In this document: positions 51,789-60,747 of the stretch, in pieces
How positions within the stretch are numbered: the first letter of the stretch is position 1
Layout of the letters: the number at the start of each line of letters is the position of its first letter
NCBI RefSeq assembly: GCF_030695035.1
Contig: NZ_JAUYTT010000010.1
Coordinates: forward strand, 1 to 64,000
Direction: 5' to 3'
Length of the DNA: 64,000 nt
Origin: Frigidibacter sp.
GTDB lineage: Bacteria; Pseudomonadota; Alphaproteobacteria; Rhodobacterales; Rhodobacteraceae
Made by a program: the position numbers and the translations under genes
The notes under the pieces: model-generated
Seen by the model: the letters and a program-made list of their open reading frames with translations, nothing else
The model's database searches: none
What the model was told of the DNA's origin: nothing

Positions 51789-51802
51789 ATACAATCTTGT
51801 AT
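51789..51802. promoter_or_regulatory. Palindrome in gntR-ABC intergenic region, candidate GntR operator
   Basis: ATACAATCTTGTAT is a perfect inverted repeat (arms ATACAA/TTGTAT, spacer TC) in an AT-rich island of an otherwise GC-rich intergenic segment. FadR/GntR-type operators commonly have this TTGTAT/ATACAA form. Confidence 0.6.
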
Positions 51803-51936
51803 TAGATCTGCAGCGGCGGCCCGCGCAGCTGCGTCAATTTTCATCAATTTGCGGATGTCTGCCCCGCGGCCCGCAGGTTCTTGCCGCTGCATCGCAGAAC
51901 CTTGCCCATCATGGGACAAAGCCGAAAGGGGACCAG

Positions 51937-52914
51937 ATGCGCAGCGGCGACGATATCGAACTGGTGAACGTGTCCAAACGCTACCCGGGCGGGGCGGTGG
52001 CCGTGGATGCGGTGACGCATCTGTTTCAGGGCAACACCTATATCTGCCTGCTGGGCCCCTCGGGCTGCGGCAAATCCTCGACCCTGCGGATGATCGCGGG
52101 GCATGAAAGCGTGACCGACGGCGCCATCGTTCTGGGCGGGCGTGACGTGTCGGCGCTGCCGCCGGCCAAACGCGGCACGGCGATGATGTTCCAGTCCTAC
52201 GCGCTGTTCCCGCACCTGACCGTTACCGACAACGTCGCCTTCAGCCTGAAGATGAAGGGCGAGGATGCGGCCAAGCGCCGGGCCCGCGCGGGTGAGATGC
52301 TGGAGCTGGTGGACATGTCTGCCTATGGAGACCGGCTGCCGGCGCAGCTGTCGGGCGGGCAGCAGCAGCGCGTGGCGCTGGCCCGGGCGCTGATCACCAA
52401 CCCGCAGGTGCTGCTGCTGGATGAGCCGCTGTCGGCGCTCGACCCGTTCCTGCGCATCCGGATGCGGGCAGAGTTGAAGCGGATCCAGCGAGAGCTTGGT
52501 ATCACCTTCATCCATGTCACCCACGGGCAAGATGAGGCGCTGGCGCTGTCGGACGAGGTGGTGGTGATGAACAAGGCCAAGATCGAGCAGGCCGGCCCCG
52601 CGCGCGAGGTGTTCAACGCCCCGCGGACCGCCTTTGTCGCGCGCTTCATGGGCGGGCATAACGTGCTGGCTTTGCCGCAGGGCCTGTTTGCCCTGCGCGC
52701 CGATGCCGTGCGCCTGTCGGCCGAGGGCACCGAGGCGGTCGTTCAGTCGGTCGAGTACCAAGGCACCCATGTCGCCGTAACCGCCCGCGCGGCCGGGGAT
52801 CAGGACATTCTGGCCGTGATCCCCGAAGCGGAGTTCTTCGCCGCCCCCAAATCGCCGGGCGAATCCGTCCGGCTTGGCTGGCAGGACAGCGACCTGCACG
52901 CGCTGACCGCCTGA
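51937..52914 (+). CDS. Polyamine/iron-type ABC ATPase (PotA-like)
   Basis: A 325-residue ATPase with Walker [11 protein letters not shown]-loop MMFQSYALFPHL, signature [15 protein letters not shown], Walker B VLLLDEPLSALDP, H-loop HVTHGQDEAL and a C-terminal TOBE domain (from about residue 245). It is the first gene of a plus-strand importer operon. ATG 51937 follows GAAAGGGGACC. Confidence 0.9.
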   Translation: MRSGDDIELVNVSKRYPGGAVAVDAVTHLFQGNTYICLLGPSGCGKSSTLRMIAGHESVTDGAIVLGGRDVSALPPAKRGTAMMFQSYALFPHLTVTDNVAFSLKMKGEDAAKRRARAGEMLELVDMSAYGDRLPAQLSGGQQQRVALARALITNPQVLLLDEPLSALDPFLRIRMRAELKRIQRELGITFIHVTHGQDEALALSDEVVVMNKAKIEQAGPAREVFNAPRTAFVARFMGGHNVLALPQGLFALRADAVRLSAEGTEAVVQSVEYQGTHVAVTARAAGDQDILAVIPEAEFFAAPKSPGESVRLGWQDSDLHALTA

Positions 52915-52947
52915 AAGCACATTTCAAACATCAGAAGGGACCAAGAC

Positions 52948-54219
52948 ATGAGCATGAGCAAGATGCGGTATAGCCGCCGCGCGATCCTGAAGACGGGCGC
53001 AGGCGCCGTGGCGGCCAGCACCCTCGCGGCGCCGATAATCTGGGCGCAAGAGATCAAGGACATCACCCTGCGCCAGTTCGGCACCGGGGTGTCGAACCTT
53101 AATGACGTGGCGATGAAGGTGAAGGAAGACCTCGGTTTCACGCTGGAAATGACCGCGCTCGACAGCGACGCCGTCACCCAGCGGGCCGCGACCCAGCCGG
53201 GCAGCTTCGACATCGCCGATATCGAATACTGGATCTGCAAGAAGGTCTGGCCGACCGGCAACCTGCAGGCGATGGATACCTCGAAGATCGCCAATTACGA
53301 CAAGATCGTCGGCATCTTCCGCAATGGCAAGCTGACGCCCGAGTCGGTGATCGCCCAAGGCACCGCGCCGCACACCGTCGGCTTCACCTCTGGCCCCGGC
53401 GGGACCGATTTTGCGGATAATGAATCCGGCTGGATGACGCTGATCCCGACGATCTACAACGCCGACACGCTGGGCATCCGCCCCGACCTGATCGGCCGCC
53501 CGATCGACAGCTGGGCCGAGCTGCTGAACCCCGAGTTCAAGGGCAAGGCCAGCCTGCTCGACATTTCCTCCATCGGCATCATGGACATGGCGATGGTCTG
53601 CGAGGCGATGGGCGAGATCGCCTATGGCGACAAGGGCAACATGACACGGGAAGAGATCGACCAGACCATGGCGATCTTCACCGAAGCCAAGCGCGCCGGC
53701 CAGTTCCGCGCCTTCTGGAAGTCCTTCGACGAAAGCGTGAACCTGATGGCCTCGGGCGAGGTGGTGATCCAGTCGATGTGGTCGCCCGCCATCACCGCGG
53801 TGAAATCGCGGGGCATTCCTTGCGTCTATCAGCCGCTGAAAGAGGGCTATCGCAGCTGGGGCGGCGGCATCGGCCTGTCGTCGAGCCTGTCGGGGATGGA
53901 GCTGGATGCGGCCTATGACTACATCAACTGGTACCTGTCGGGCTGGGTCGGCGGCTATCTGATGCGGCAGGGCTATTACTCGGCCGTTCCCGAAACCTCG
54001 AAAGAGTTCATGAGCGCCGACGAGTGGGGCTACTGGTTCGAGGGCAAGGCCGCGGAAGGTGACATCACCTCGCCCACCGGCGACGTGCTGGCGACCACCG
54101 GCGATGTGCGCGACGGCGGCGCCTTCGAGGAACGGATGGGCCGCGTGGCCTGCTGGAACTCTGTCATGGACGAAAACCAGTACATGGTCCGCAAGTGGAA
54201 CGAATTCATCGCCGCCTGA
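52948..54219 (+). CDS. PotD-like ABC substrate-binding protein (Tat signal)
   Basis: A 423-residue exported protein. It starts with a twin-arginine-like signal YSRRAILKTGAGAVAASTLAAP, predicted cleavage near IIWAQE. Spermidine/putrescine-binding style features include YNADTLGIRPDLIG, SGEVVIQSMWSPA and GYRSWGGGIGLSSSLSG. It may bind polyamines, amino acids or other cationic ligands. SD GAAGGGACC precedes it. A strong hairpin follows the gene. Confidence 0.88.
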   Translation: MSMSKMRYSRRAILKTGAGAVAASTLAAPIIWAQEIKDITLRQFGTGVSNLNDVAMKVKEDLGFTLEMTALDSDAVTQRAATQPGSFDIADIEYWICKKVWPTGNLQAMDTSKIANYDKIVGIFRNGKLTPESVIAQGTAPHTVGFTSGPGGTDFADNESGWMTLIPTIYNADTLGIRPDLIGRPIDSWAELLNPEFKGKASLLDISSIGIMDMAMVCEAMGEIAYGDKGNMTREEIDQTMAIFTEAKRAGQFRAFWKSFDESVNLMASGEVVIQSMWSPAITAVKSRGIPCVYQPLKEGYRSWGGGIGLSSSLSGMELDAAYDYINWYLSGWVGGYLMRQGYYSAVPETSKEFMSADEWGYWFEGKAAEGDITSPTGDVLATTGDVRDGGAFEERMGRVACWNSVMDENQYMVRKWNEFIAA

Positions 54220-54230
54220 GGCGCTGACCC

Positions 54231-54255
54231 GGCAGGGGCCCGCGCGGCCCCTGCC
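54231..54255 (+). terminator. Hairpin after the binding-protein gene
   Basis: GGCAGGGGCC and GGCCCCTGCC form a perfect 10-base stem with a 5-base loop, followed by TTCCCCC. It is probably an attenuator or mRNA stabiliser that raises binding protein above permeases, as for pstS and phnD in this window. Confidence 0.65.
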
Positions 54256-54281
54256 TTCCCCCCATCCCCGGAGCATCCGCC

Positions 54282-55145
54282 ATGCAGCGCCTTTTGAAAT
54301 CCCCGCATGTGACAGGCTGGCTGCTGGCCAGCCCGGTGGCGCTGGTGCTGGCGGTGTTCCTGATCCTGCCGATCGTGATGATCGCGGTCATCAGCTTCTG
54401 GACGGCGACCGAGTTCGCCATCGTCCCCGCCTTCTCATTCGAGAATTACGAATTTCTGTTCGGCTCGTCAGTGACTTACCGGGTGTTCCTCAACACCTTC
54501 AAATATGCCGCGATCACCTGGGCCATCACCCTGACGCTTGGCTTCACCATCGCCTATTTCCTGGCCTTCCATGTGCGCAGCCAGACATGGCAGACCATGC
54601 TGTTCCTGCTCTGCACCATCCCGTTTCTGACCTCGAACATCATCCGCATGATCAGCTGGATCCCGTTCCTGGGCCGCAACGGCATCGCCAATTCGACGCT
54701 GATGGACTGGGGCCTGATCGACGCGCCGCTGGAATGGCTGCTGTTCTCCGACTTCGCCGTGATCCTGGCCTTCGTGCATCTTTACACGCTGTTCATGGTG
54801 GTGCCGATCTTCAACACCATGATGCGCATCGACCGCAGCCTGCTGGAGGCCGCGAACGACGCCGGCGCCACCGGCTTTCAGACGCTGGTCAATGTCATCA
54901 TCCCGCTGACCAAGCCCGGCATCATGATCGGCACGATCTTCGTGGTCACGCTGGTGATGGGCGACTTCATCACGGTGCGGTTCATGTCGGGCTCGCAGTC
55001 CGCCAATGTGGGCCGGCTGATCTCCAATGACATCGCCTTGCTGCAATACCCCTCGGCGGCGGCGACGGCCATCGTGCTGCTGGTGACGGTGCTGCTGGTG
55101 ATCACCGCGCTGCTGCGCCTTGTCGATATCCGGAAGGAACTGTGA
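54282..55145 (+). CDS. PotB-like ABC permease
   Basis: A 287-residue permease with six helices. The core begins at FLNTFKYAAITWAITLTLGFT and the EAA loop is LEAANDAGATGFQTLVNVIIPLTKPG. It is the channel half paired with the next gene; the stop codon shares one base with the next ATG. Confidence 0.9.
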   Translation: MQRLLKSPHVTGWLLASPVALVLAVFLILPIVMIAVISFWTATEFAIVPAFSFENYEFLFGSSVTYRVFLNTFKYAAITWAITLTLGFTIAYFLAFHVRSQTWQTMLFLLCTIPFLTSNIIRMISWIPFLGRNGIANSTLMDWGLIDAPLEWLLFSDFAVILAFVHLYTLFMVVPIFNTMMRIDRSLLEAANDAGATGFQTLVNVIIPLTKPGIMIGTIFVVTLVMGDFITVRFMSGSQSANVGRLISNDIALLQYPSAAATAIVLLVTVLLVITALLRLVDIRKEL

Positions 55146-55981
55146 TGGATCGCCGCCCGCGTTCGTTCTACTGGCTGTCGCTCGTTTTCGGGCTGTTCCT
55201 GATCTTCCTCTATGGCCCGACGATCACCATCGGCATCCTGTCGTTTCAGGGCCCCTCCGGCGGGTTGACCTTCCCGATGCGCGGCACCTCGCTGCACTGG
55301 TTCCGCCAGCTGTTCGAGCAGCAGCAGGTCGGCGATATCTGGGGATCCTTCAGCCGGTCGCTGGTGCTGGGGTTGATGGTCATGGCCACGACGCTGGTGG
55401 TGTCGGTCATGGGCGGGCTGGCGTTCCGCAAGCGGTTCCGCGGCTCGGCCCTGCTGTTCCAGCTGGTCATCGCCAGCCTGGTGATCCCCTCGATCCTGAT
55501 CTCGCTGGGGGTGGGGCTGATGTTCAGCCAGGCGGGCCTGCCCGTCCACTGGGCCGGGTCGGGATTTGGCGCGCAGCTGACATGGACGCTGCCCTTTGGC
55601 CTTCTGATCATGTTCGCGGTCTTCAACCGCTTCGACAGCGCCTATGAGGAAGCCGCCCGCGATCAGGGTGCGTCGCCTTGGCAGACCCTGCAGCATGTGG
55701 TGCTGCCGATCATCGCGCCCTCGCTGATCGGGGTCGGCCTCTTCGGTTTCACCCTGTCCTATGACGAGTTTGCGCGCACCCTGCTGACCGCGGGCAGCTA
55801 CAACACCCTGCCGCTGGAGATTTTCGGGATGACCACCAATGTCACCACCCCGGTGATCTTCGCGCTTGGCACGTTGACCACGCTGTTCTCGCTGGTCATC
55901 ATCGGCGTGTTTCTAGTGACGGCAGTGGTCATGAACCGGCGGCGGGCGCGGCGGCGGTCGGATGCCGGGCGGGCGGTATAG
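55145..55981 (+). CDS. PotC-like ABC permease
   Basis: A 278-residue permease with ILSFQGPSGGLTFPM and an EAA loop EAARDQGASPWQTLQHVVLPI, ending in an arginine-rich cytoplasmic tail (NRRRARRRSD). ATG 55145 is used; GTG 55142 directly precedes it. It is followed five bases later by the racemase-family gene. Confidence 0.9.
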   Translation: MDRRPRSFYWLSLVFGLFLIFLYGPTITIGILSFQGPSGGLTFPMRGTSLHWFRQLFEQQQVGDIWGSFSRSLVLGLMVMATTLVVSVMGGLAFRKRFRGSALLFQLVIASLVIPSILISLGVGLMFSQAGLPVHWAGSGFGAQLTWTLPFGLLIMFAVFNRFDSAYEEAARDQGASPWQTLQHVVLPIIAPSLIGVGLFGFTLSYDEFARTLLTAGSYNTLPLEIFGMTTNVTTPVIFALGTLTTLFSLVIIGVFLVTAVVMNRRRARRRSDAGRAV

Positions 55982-55986
55982 CCCCC

Positions 55987-56646
55987 GTGAACCTGCTGTT
56001 CCTGAACCCCAATTCCACCGTAGCCATGACGGAGGCCATGGTGGCGGTCGCCCGCGCCACCGATCCCGAGGCGCAGATTACTGGCTGGACAAACACCGGC
56101 GGCCCCCCCGCGATCCAGGGGCCCGAGGATGGCGCGGCGGCGGTCGTGGGTCTGCTGGCCATGCTGCCCGCGGCGCGCGAGGCGGGCGCTGACGCGCTCG
56201 TCATCGGCTGTTTTGACGATACCGGGCTGGCAGAGATCCGGGCACGGGCGCATTGCCCTGTGATCGGCATCGGCCAGGCGGCGTTCCACATGGCGGCCCT
56301 GCTCGGCCACCGCGTGTCGGTGGTGACAACGCTGCAGGTATCGGTGCCGGTCATCGCCGCCAACATCGCCGCCTATGGCTTTGCGGGTCAGGTTGCCCGG
56401 GTCCGCGCCACCGGGCTTGGCGTGCTGGAGGTGGACGAGGCCAGCCCCGCCACCGTCGCGCGGCTGGATCAGGAGATCCGGCAGGCCGGTTTGCTGGATG
56501 GCATTTCCGGGGTCGTTCTTGGCTGCGCCGGCATGGGCCCTTTGGCCACGGATCTGAGCAGCCGGACCAGCCTCGCGGTGATTGACGGCGTCGCGGCCGC
56601 CACACGTCTGGCAAGACCGCTGGCGGCTCAGGCGCGGCGATCTTGA
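55987..56646 (+). CDS. Asp/Glu/hydantoin racemase-family protein
   Basis: A 219-residue protein with the start LLFLNPNSTVAMTEAM and the two catalytic-type cysteines in VIGCFDDTG and VLGCAGMG, the hydantoin-racemase pattern. Being the last gene of the importer operon, it may racemise the imported amino acid or hydantoin derivative. GTG start at 55987. Confidence 0.85.
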   Translation: MNLLFLNPNSTVAMTEAMVAVARATDPEAQITGWTNTGGPPAIQGPEDGAAAVVGLLAMLPAAREAGADALVIGCFDDTGLAEIRARAHCPVIGIGQAAFHMAALLGHRVSVVTTLQVSVPVIAANIAAYGFAGQVARVRATGLGVLEVDEASPATVARLDQEIRQAGLLDGISGVVLGCAGMGPLATDLSSRTSLAVIDGVAAATRLARPLAAQARRS

Positions 56647-56672
56647 AGCTGCTCAGCGGTACGGCCAGCTGC

Positions 56673-57458
56673 TCAGGCCCGGTGGAAGGTGACCCCGCCC
56701 AGACGGGCTGCGGCGGCGATGGGCTCGGCCGGTTCTGCATCGGACACCAGCAGGTCAATCTCGCTCAGTGAGCCAAGGCGCACATGGCCGCGATGCCCGA
56801 ACTTGCTGCTGTCCACTGCCAGAAGGACCTTCTGCGCTTGGCCCATTGCTGACCGCACTGCCTCCACTTCGCCCTGATCGTCGTCGCACAGATCGCCCTC
56901 GTCATCCACGCCCGAGACCGAGACGATGGCCATGTCGAACTTGAAACCCGAGATGAACGAGGGCGTCTTTTCCTGAAAGACGCCACCATCGACATGGCGC
57001 ACAAAGCCGCCCGGAACGGCGATGATAAAATCGGTGACCTCGCTCAGATAGGCCGCGATGCGCAGGCTGTAGCTGACCACGCGCAGGTTCTTGCGGCAGA
57101 CGATGGCCCGCGCGATCGCCTCGCAGGTTGACCCGGTGTCGAGGAAGACCGAGGCGCCATCGTCGATCAGATCAGCGACGCAGGCGCCGATCCGTTCCTT
57201 GGCCTGGGCATTGCGGACGCGGCGGCTGCGCAGCTCGCTGGGTTCGATGGAATTGGCGATCATCGCGCCGCCATGCAGGCGCCGCAGCTTGCCCTGTTTT
57301 TCCAGCTCCATGATGTCGCGCCGAGCTGTCTGGGTAGTGACGGCGAAGCGGCGCGACACCTCATCCAGCGAGATGTAGCGCTGCGCCACAATCTGCTCCA
57401 TCAGCAGCCGGTGCCGGAAGCTCTTCTTGTCTTCGATTTCCATGTGTCGCGCTACCAT
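56673..57458 (-). CDS. DeoR-family regulator
   Basis: A 261-residue protein. The N-terminal DeoR helix-turn-helix is YISLDEVSRRFAVTTQTARRDI with KLRRLHGGAM. The C-terminal sugar-phosphate-type sensor domain has LDTGSTCEAIARAI, VSGVDDEGDLCD and LLAVDSSKFG. DeoR regulators usually answer to phosphorylated sugars. The target is not obvious; it is convergent with the racemase gene. ATG 57458 is chosen for AAAGGTGAC in front. Confidence 0.87.
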   Translation of the reverse strand: MVARHMEIEDKKSFRHRLLMEQIVAQRYISLDEVSRRFAVTTQTARRDIMELEKQGKLRRLHGGAMIANSIEPSELRSRRVRNAQAKERIGACVADLIDDGASVFLDTGSTCEAIARAIVCRKNLRVVSYSLRIAAYLSEVTDFIIAVPGGFVRHVDGGVFQEKTPSFISGFKFDMAIVSVSGVDDEGDLCDDDQGEVEAVRSAMGQAQKVLLAVDSSKFGHRGHVRLGSLSEIDLLVSDAEPAEPIAAAARLGGVTFHRA

Positions 57459-57510
57459 GTCACCTTTTCATCCAGTGGTTTTACCGCCTGCCGGTCATCT
57501 TGCAAGAAAA

Positions 57511-57544
57511 TGGGCTGCGACAGTCTCCTGCCGCAGCCCATTTC
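57511..57544 (-). terminator. Rho-independent terminator of the autotransporter gene
   Basis: AATGGGCTGCG and CGCAGCCCATT form an 11-base perfect stem. Read on the minus strand it is followed by TTTTCTT, 15 bases after the autotransporter stop. Confidence 0.8.
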
Positions 57545-57558
57545 AGCGTTCAGTGGCT

Positions 57559-60500
57559 TCAGAAGTTGACCCGCAGCGTTGCGCCAAGGCTGTTGCCGTG
57601 GCCCGCATCGCCAAAGCTGCCGGTGTAGCCGACCTGAAGAGAAGTCTGCTCGGTCAGTTCGGCCGCGACCGAGAGGTTCACCTTGAACAGATCTTCGGGT
57701 AGACCGGCCCCGTCGATCCCGAAGGAAGAGCCCCCGGCAAAGGCCATGTCGGCGGTCGGGTTGCTGGCGTCAAGCACATGCTGCCAGCCAAGCTCGCCCG
57801 ACAGACGGATCGGCGTCGCACCTTGGGTCAGCAGGCTTTCGGCCCGCACCCCAAGCTCGGTGATCGTGGCCTCATAGTCGTTGCCGGCGATCTTTAGCGC
57901 AGCGGCGCCGCCGTCTTCGGTCGTGCCGTCGGTCTTCACCGCGATATGGGCGATGCCGGCATAGGGCTGCAGAACCGTGCTGCCCATGGCGAAGTCATAG
58001 GCGAGCTCGGCAAAGACCTGTGTGGTGTTGGCGCTGTAATCGGCGGTCAAAGTGTCGGCAAAGCCACCGAAATCCACGCCGCGGGTGCTGTCGATCTGGC
58101 TGTTGGTCCAGGTCAGGCCCGCGGTGACATGCGCAGCCCCGAAGGCCCGGCCCCCGAAGACGCCAAGGTTCACGTCCTGCGTATCGGCGTCGCTGTCCGC
58201 GCCGCTGAGCCGCGCCTCGGACTGGCCGTAGCCCGCCATCGCGCCATAGGTCCAGCCGCTGTCGAGCATCCCGTTCACGCCGACCAGCGTGCCGAAGTTC
58301 GACGAGTTCAGCTGGTGCAGGTCATCCGCTTCGGCCTGCGAAGCGCCGCCATAGGTCTGCATCCAGAACTGCGCCTTGTCGCCACCGGCGAAGTTGCGCA
58401 TCTGGCCCAGGGCCACGCCGCGCAGGGTGTTGCTCTGCTCGGCCAGCGTCGTCAGCGTCGCGGCATGAAGCTCGCCCGACAGATCGTCGAACGCGGTATC
58501 CGCAGTGCCGGCATCCAGCATGACCACTTCGTTGTAGAGCGCATTGCCGTAGCCGAGGCTTTCCACACCGCCGGCGGTTGCCCGGCGGTTGGCGGTCTTT
58601 GCCACCTGGTCAAAGGCGGTGTCGTTCCGCTCCAGCGTCAGCGACACGTCGCTGGTGCCATAGCTGAGCGAGGCATCGAGGAAGGCCAGCGACGAGGTGA
58701 CGCTGTCGAACTGCCCGGTCACGGTGCCGCCAGCGGTCAGCACGGTGTAGTCGGTGAAGGGCTTGTAGTCGCCCGGCGCTGCCAGCGCGAAGGCAGAGCC
58801 ACCCGCAATGGCGATGTTGCCGGTGGCATTCACCACGTCCGACTCGCCCGCGGCATTCACCTCGATCTCGAAGGACGACCCGGCGGCAAAGGCCAGATCG
58901 CCGTCGACGGTCAGGGCGCCGATACTGTTGCCGGCTGCCAGCGTGGCGCCGCTGCCAAGGGTCAGCGAGCCGACCGTGCCGGACCCGCCGATGGCCGCGC
59001 CGTCGCCGACGGTCACCTGCTGCGAGTTCGCAATGGAGCCGTTGACGACCAGCAGGCCTTTGCTGACCTGCGTGGCCCCGGTGTAGCTGTTGTCAGCCTC
59101 CAGAACCAAGGTGCCGTTCCCGCGCTTGTCCAGCGCGCCCGTGCCCGAGATATCCTGCAGGGCGAACACGGTGGCATTCGCCTCGCGGATATCCAGCCAG
59201 CCGCCGGTGCCTTCAAGGCTGACTTCGCGGTTCAGCGAGGTCATGGCGGTGCCCGAAACTGCAAGCCCGCCGTCGTTCAGCCGCAGTGCCGCGTCCGAAT
59301 TGCCAAGGGCGGCGTCTTCATCGACGCGCACGGTGCCGCCATCGGCCACCAGCGTTTCCGAGATGAAGCTGTGATCGTCGATGCAGTAGTCGATGATGGC
59401 GTCTTGCAGGCGCGCATCGGTGCTGGTGCAGTCCAGCAGGGTCTTCTTCTCGTCTTCGGTTAGCCAGTCGAGGATCGGGTTGCCGTTCTCGTCCGAGACC
59501 TGCCCCAGATAGACGTCGGTGCGCATGTTGTTGCGCGTCAGGTAGAACTCGCCCTCGTGCTCCTCGAAGACAGTGGCCTCCTCGCTCCAGACAAGGCGGG
59601 TTTCCTCGGTGCCTTCGGCGTTGTCGTAATAGTCGAGCTTCGGGCCAACCCAAGCCAGATCATGCGCAACAAGCTCGTGGTCGGAGAAGGCCTTGCCGCT
59701 GTCGGTCACGTCGGTCTGGTCCAGCACGCCGGTATAGTCGTCGGCAGCGTCATCGACGATCTTCCACCATTTGCCGAAGGGGCGCGAGGCGATGAAATGG
59801 TCGATCACGACGCGGTCCCAGCTGGGCCAGGTATTGGTGTGGTCTTCTTCGACCGAGGTCCAGGTGGTCTTGCCATCGCCGAGCTCGTGGGGGGCGAACA
59901 GCTCCCGCTTCTCTTCGGTCTGCAGCAAGATGAAGTCGCGTTTCAGCTTGTTCATCGAGACGGGAATGTTGTCCTCGACCGGGTACATCTCATCTGCGAA
60001 CAGGTCGTCGGGGATGTCGTCCAGCGACAGCCGCTCGCCCGAGTGCTCGGCGATGAATTTGGTCATCGCTTCGGGATCGACGGCATATTGCTCCAGCAGC
60101 GTGCCGTAGAAGGCGTTGCCGGACCGCAGGTAGTTCTGAAGAATCAGCTTTTGTTGGCTGGCGCGGTTCAGGCCGCGCTCGGACACGTCACCGGCGTTGA
60201 AATCGCCGACCAGCACGACAGAGCGGTTGGTGGATTTCGCCCAGGTGGTGATCCCGGCGATCTCGTTCAGGCGGGCGTCGGAGGTGTCATAATAGTTTAG
60301 ATGGACCGAGCCGAACACCGTCTCGGGCGTGCCGCCCGCGGCATCGGTCGTCACATAGGCGACGGAGTCGCCAAGGGTGTTAGCGCCAAGTGCGCCGGGA
60401 ACGCGCGTCAGGATGCCGGTGTCGCCGCTCTTGACGTAGGTATACTCGCCCATGCCCGCGTCGCGCAGCCGTTGCTGCAGGCCGCTGAGATAGGCGGTGC

Positions 60501-60747
60501 TGCCAAGCTCCTGAAACGCGATGATATCATAGCCGCCATCGGTGAACAGCGGCATGATGGCGTCGAGGTTGTTGCGGAACTGGTCGCCCCAGGTGTTGAA
60601 GGTCAGGACGCGCAGCGAGCCATCGGTTTCGGCATGGCCGAGGCTGGGCAGCAGGGTGAGGGTGGCGGCGCCGCACAGCAGCAGGGCGCGCACCGAGGAG
60701 AGCGGGCGGAAGCGGTTCCGCCGCATGGGGGAGATGGGATTGGACAT
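57559..60747 (-). CDS. Autotransporter with endonuclease/exonuclease/phosphatase passenger domain
   Basis: A 1062-residue type Va secretion protein. Signal peptide residues 1-39 (ends SLGHAE). An EEP-fold domain lies at about 43-370, with catalytic-type motifs LTFNTWGD, IIAFQELG, LVGDFNAGD and FSDHELVAHD. A beta-helix passenger with autotransporter repeats follows at about 510-720 (GTGALDKRGNGTLVLEADNS, GSGTVGSLTLGSGATL). The C-terminal beta-barrel (about 800-1062) ends LRVNF with the terminal phenylalanine. It should display or release a nuclease, phosphodiesterase or phospholipase-type enzyme outside the cell. A terminator follows. Confidence 0.88.
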   Translation of the reverse strand: MSNPISPMRRNRFRPLSSVRALLLCGAATLTLLPSLGHAETDGSLRVLTFNTWGDQFRNNLDAIMPLFTDGGYDIIAFQELGSTAYLSGLQQRLRDAGMGEYTYVKSGDTGILTRVPGALGANTLGDSVAYVTTDAAGGTPETVFGSVHLNYYDTSDARLNEIAGITTWAKSTNRSVVLVGDFNAGDVSERGLNRASQQKLILQNYLRSGNAFYGTLLEQYAVDPEAMTKFIAEHSGERLSLDDIPDDLFADEMYPVEDNIPVSMNKLKRDFILLQTEEKRELFAPHELGDGKTTWTSVEEDHTNTWPSWDRVVIDHFIASRPFGKWWKIVDDAADDYTGVLDQTDVTDSGKAFSDHELVAHDLAWVGPKLDYYDNAEGTEETRLVWSEEATVFEEHEGEFYLTRNNMRTDVYLGQVSDENGNPILDWLTEDEKKTLLDCTSTDARLQDAIIDYCIDDHSFISETLVADGGTVRVDEDAALGNSDAALRLNDGGLAVSGTAMTSLNREVSLEGTGGWLDIREANATVFALQDISGTGALDKRGNGTLVLEADNSYTGATQVSKGLLVVNGSIANSQQVTVGDGAAIGGSGTVGSLTLGSGATLAAGNSIGALTVDGDLAFAAGSSFEIEVNAAGESDVVNATGNIAIAGGSAFALAAPGDYKPFTDYTVLTAGGTVTGQFDSVTSSLAFLDASLSYGTSDVSLTLERNDTAFDQVAKTANRRATAGGVESLGYGNALYNEVVMLDAGTADTAFDDLSGELHAATLTTLAEQSNTLRGVALGQMRNFAGGDKAQFWMQTYGGASQAEADDLHQLNSSNFGTLVGVNGMLDSGWTYGAMAGYGQSEARLSGADSDADTQDVNLGVFGGRAFGAAHVTAGLTWTNSQIDSTRGVDFGGFADTLTADYSANTTQVFAELAYDFAMGSTVLQPYAGIAHIAVKTDGTTEDGGAAALKIAGNDYEATITELGVRAESLLTQGATPIRLSGELGWQHVLDASNPTADMAFAGGSSFGIDGAGLPEDLFKVNLSVAAELTEQTSLQVGYTGSFGDAGHGNSLGATLRVNF

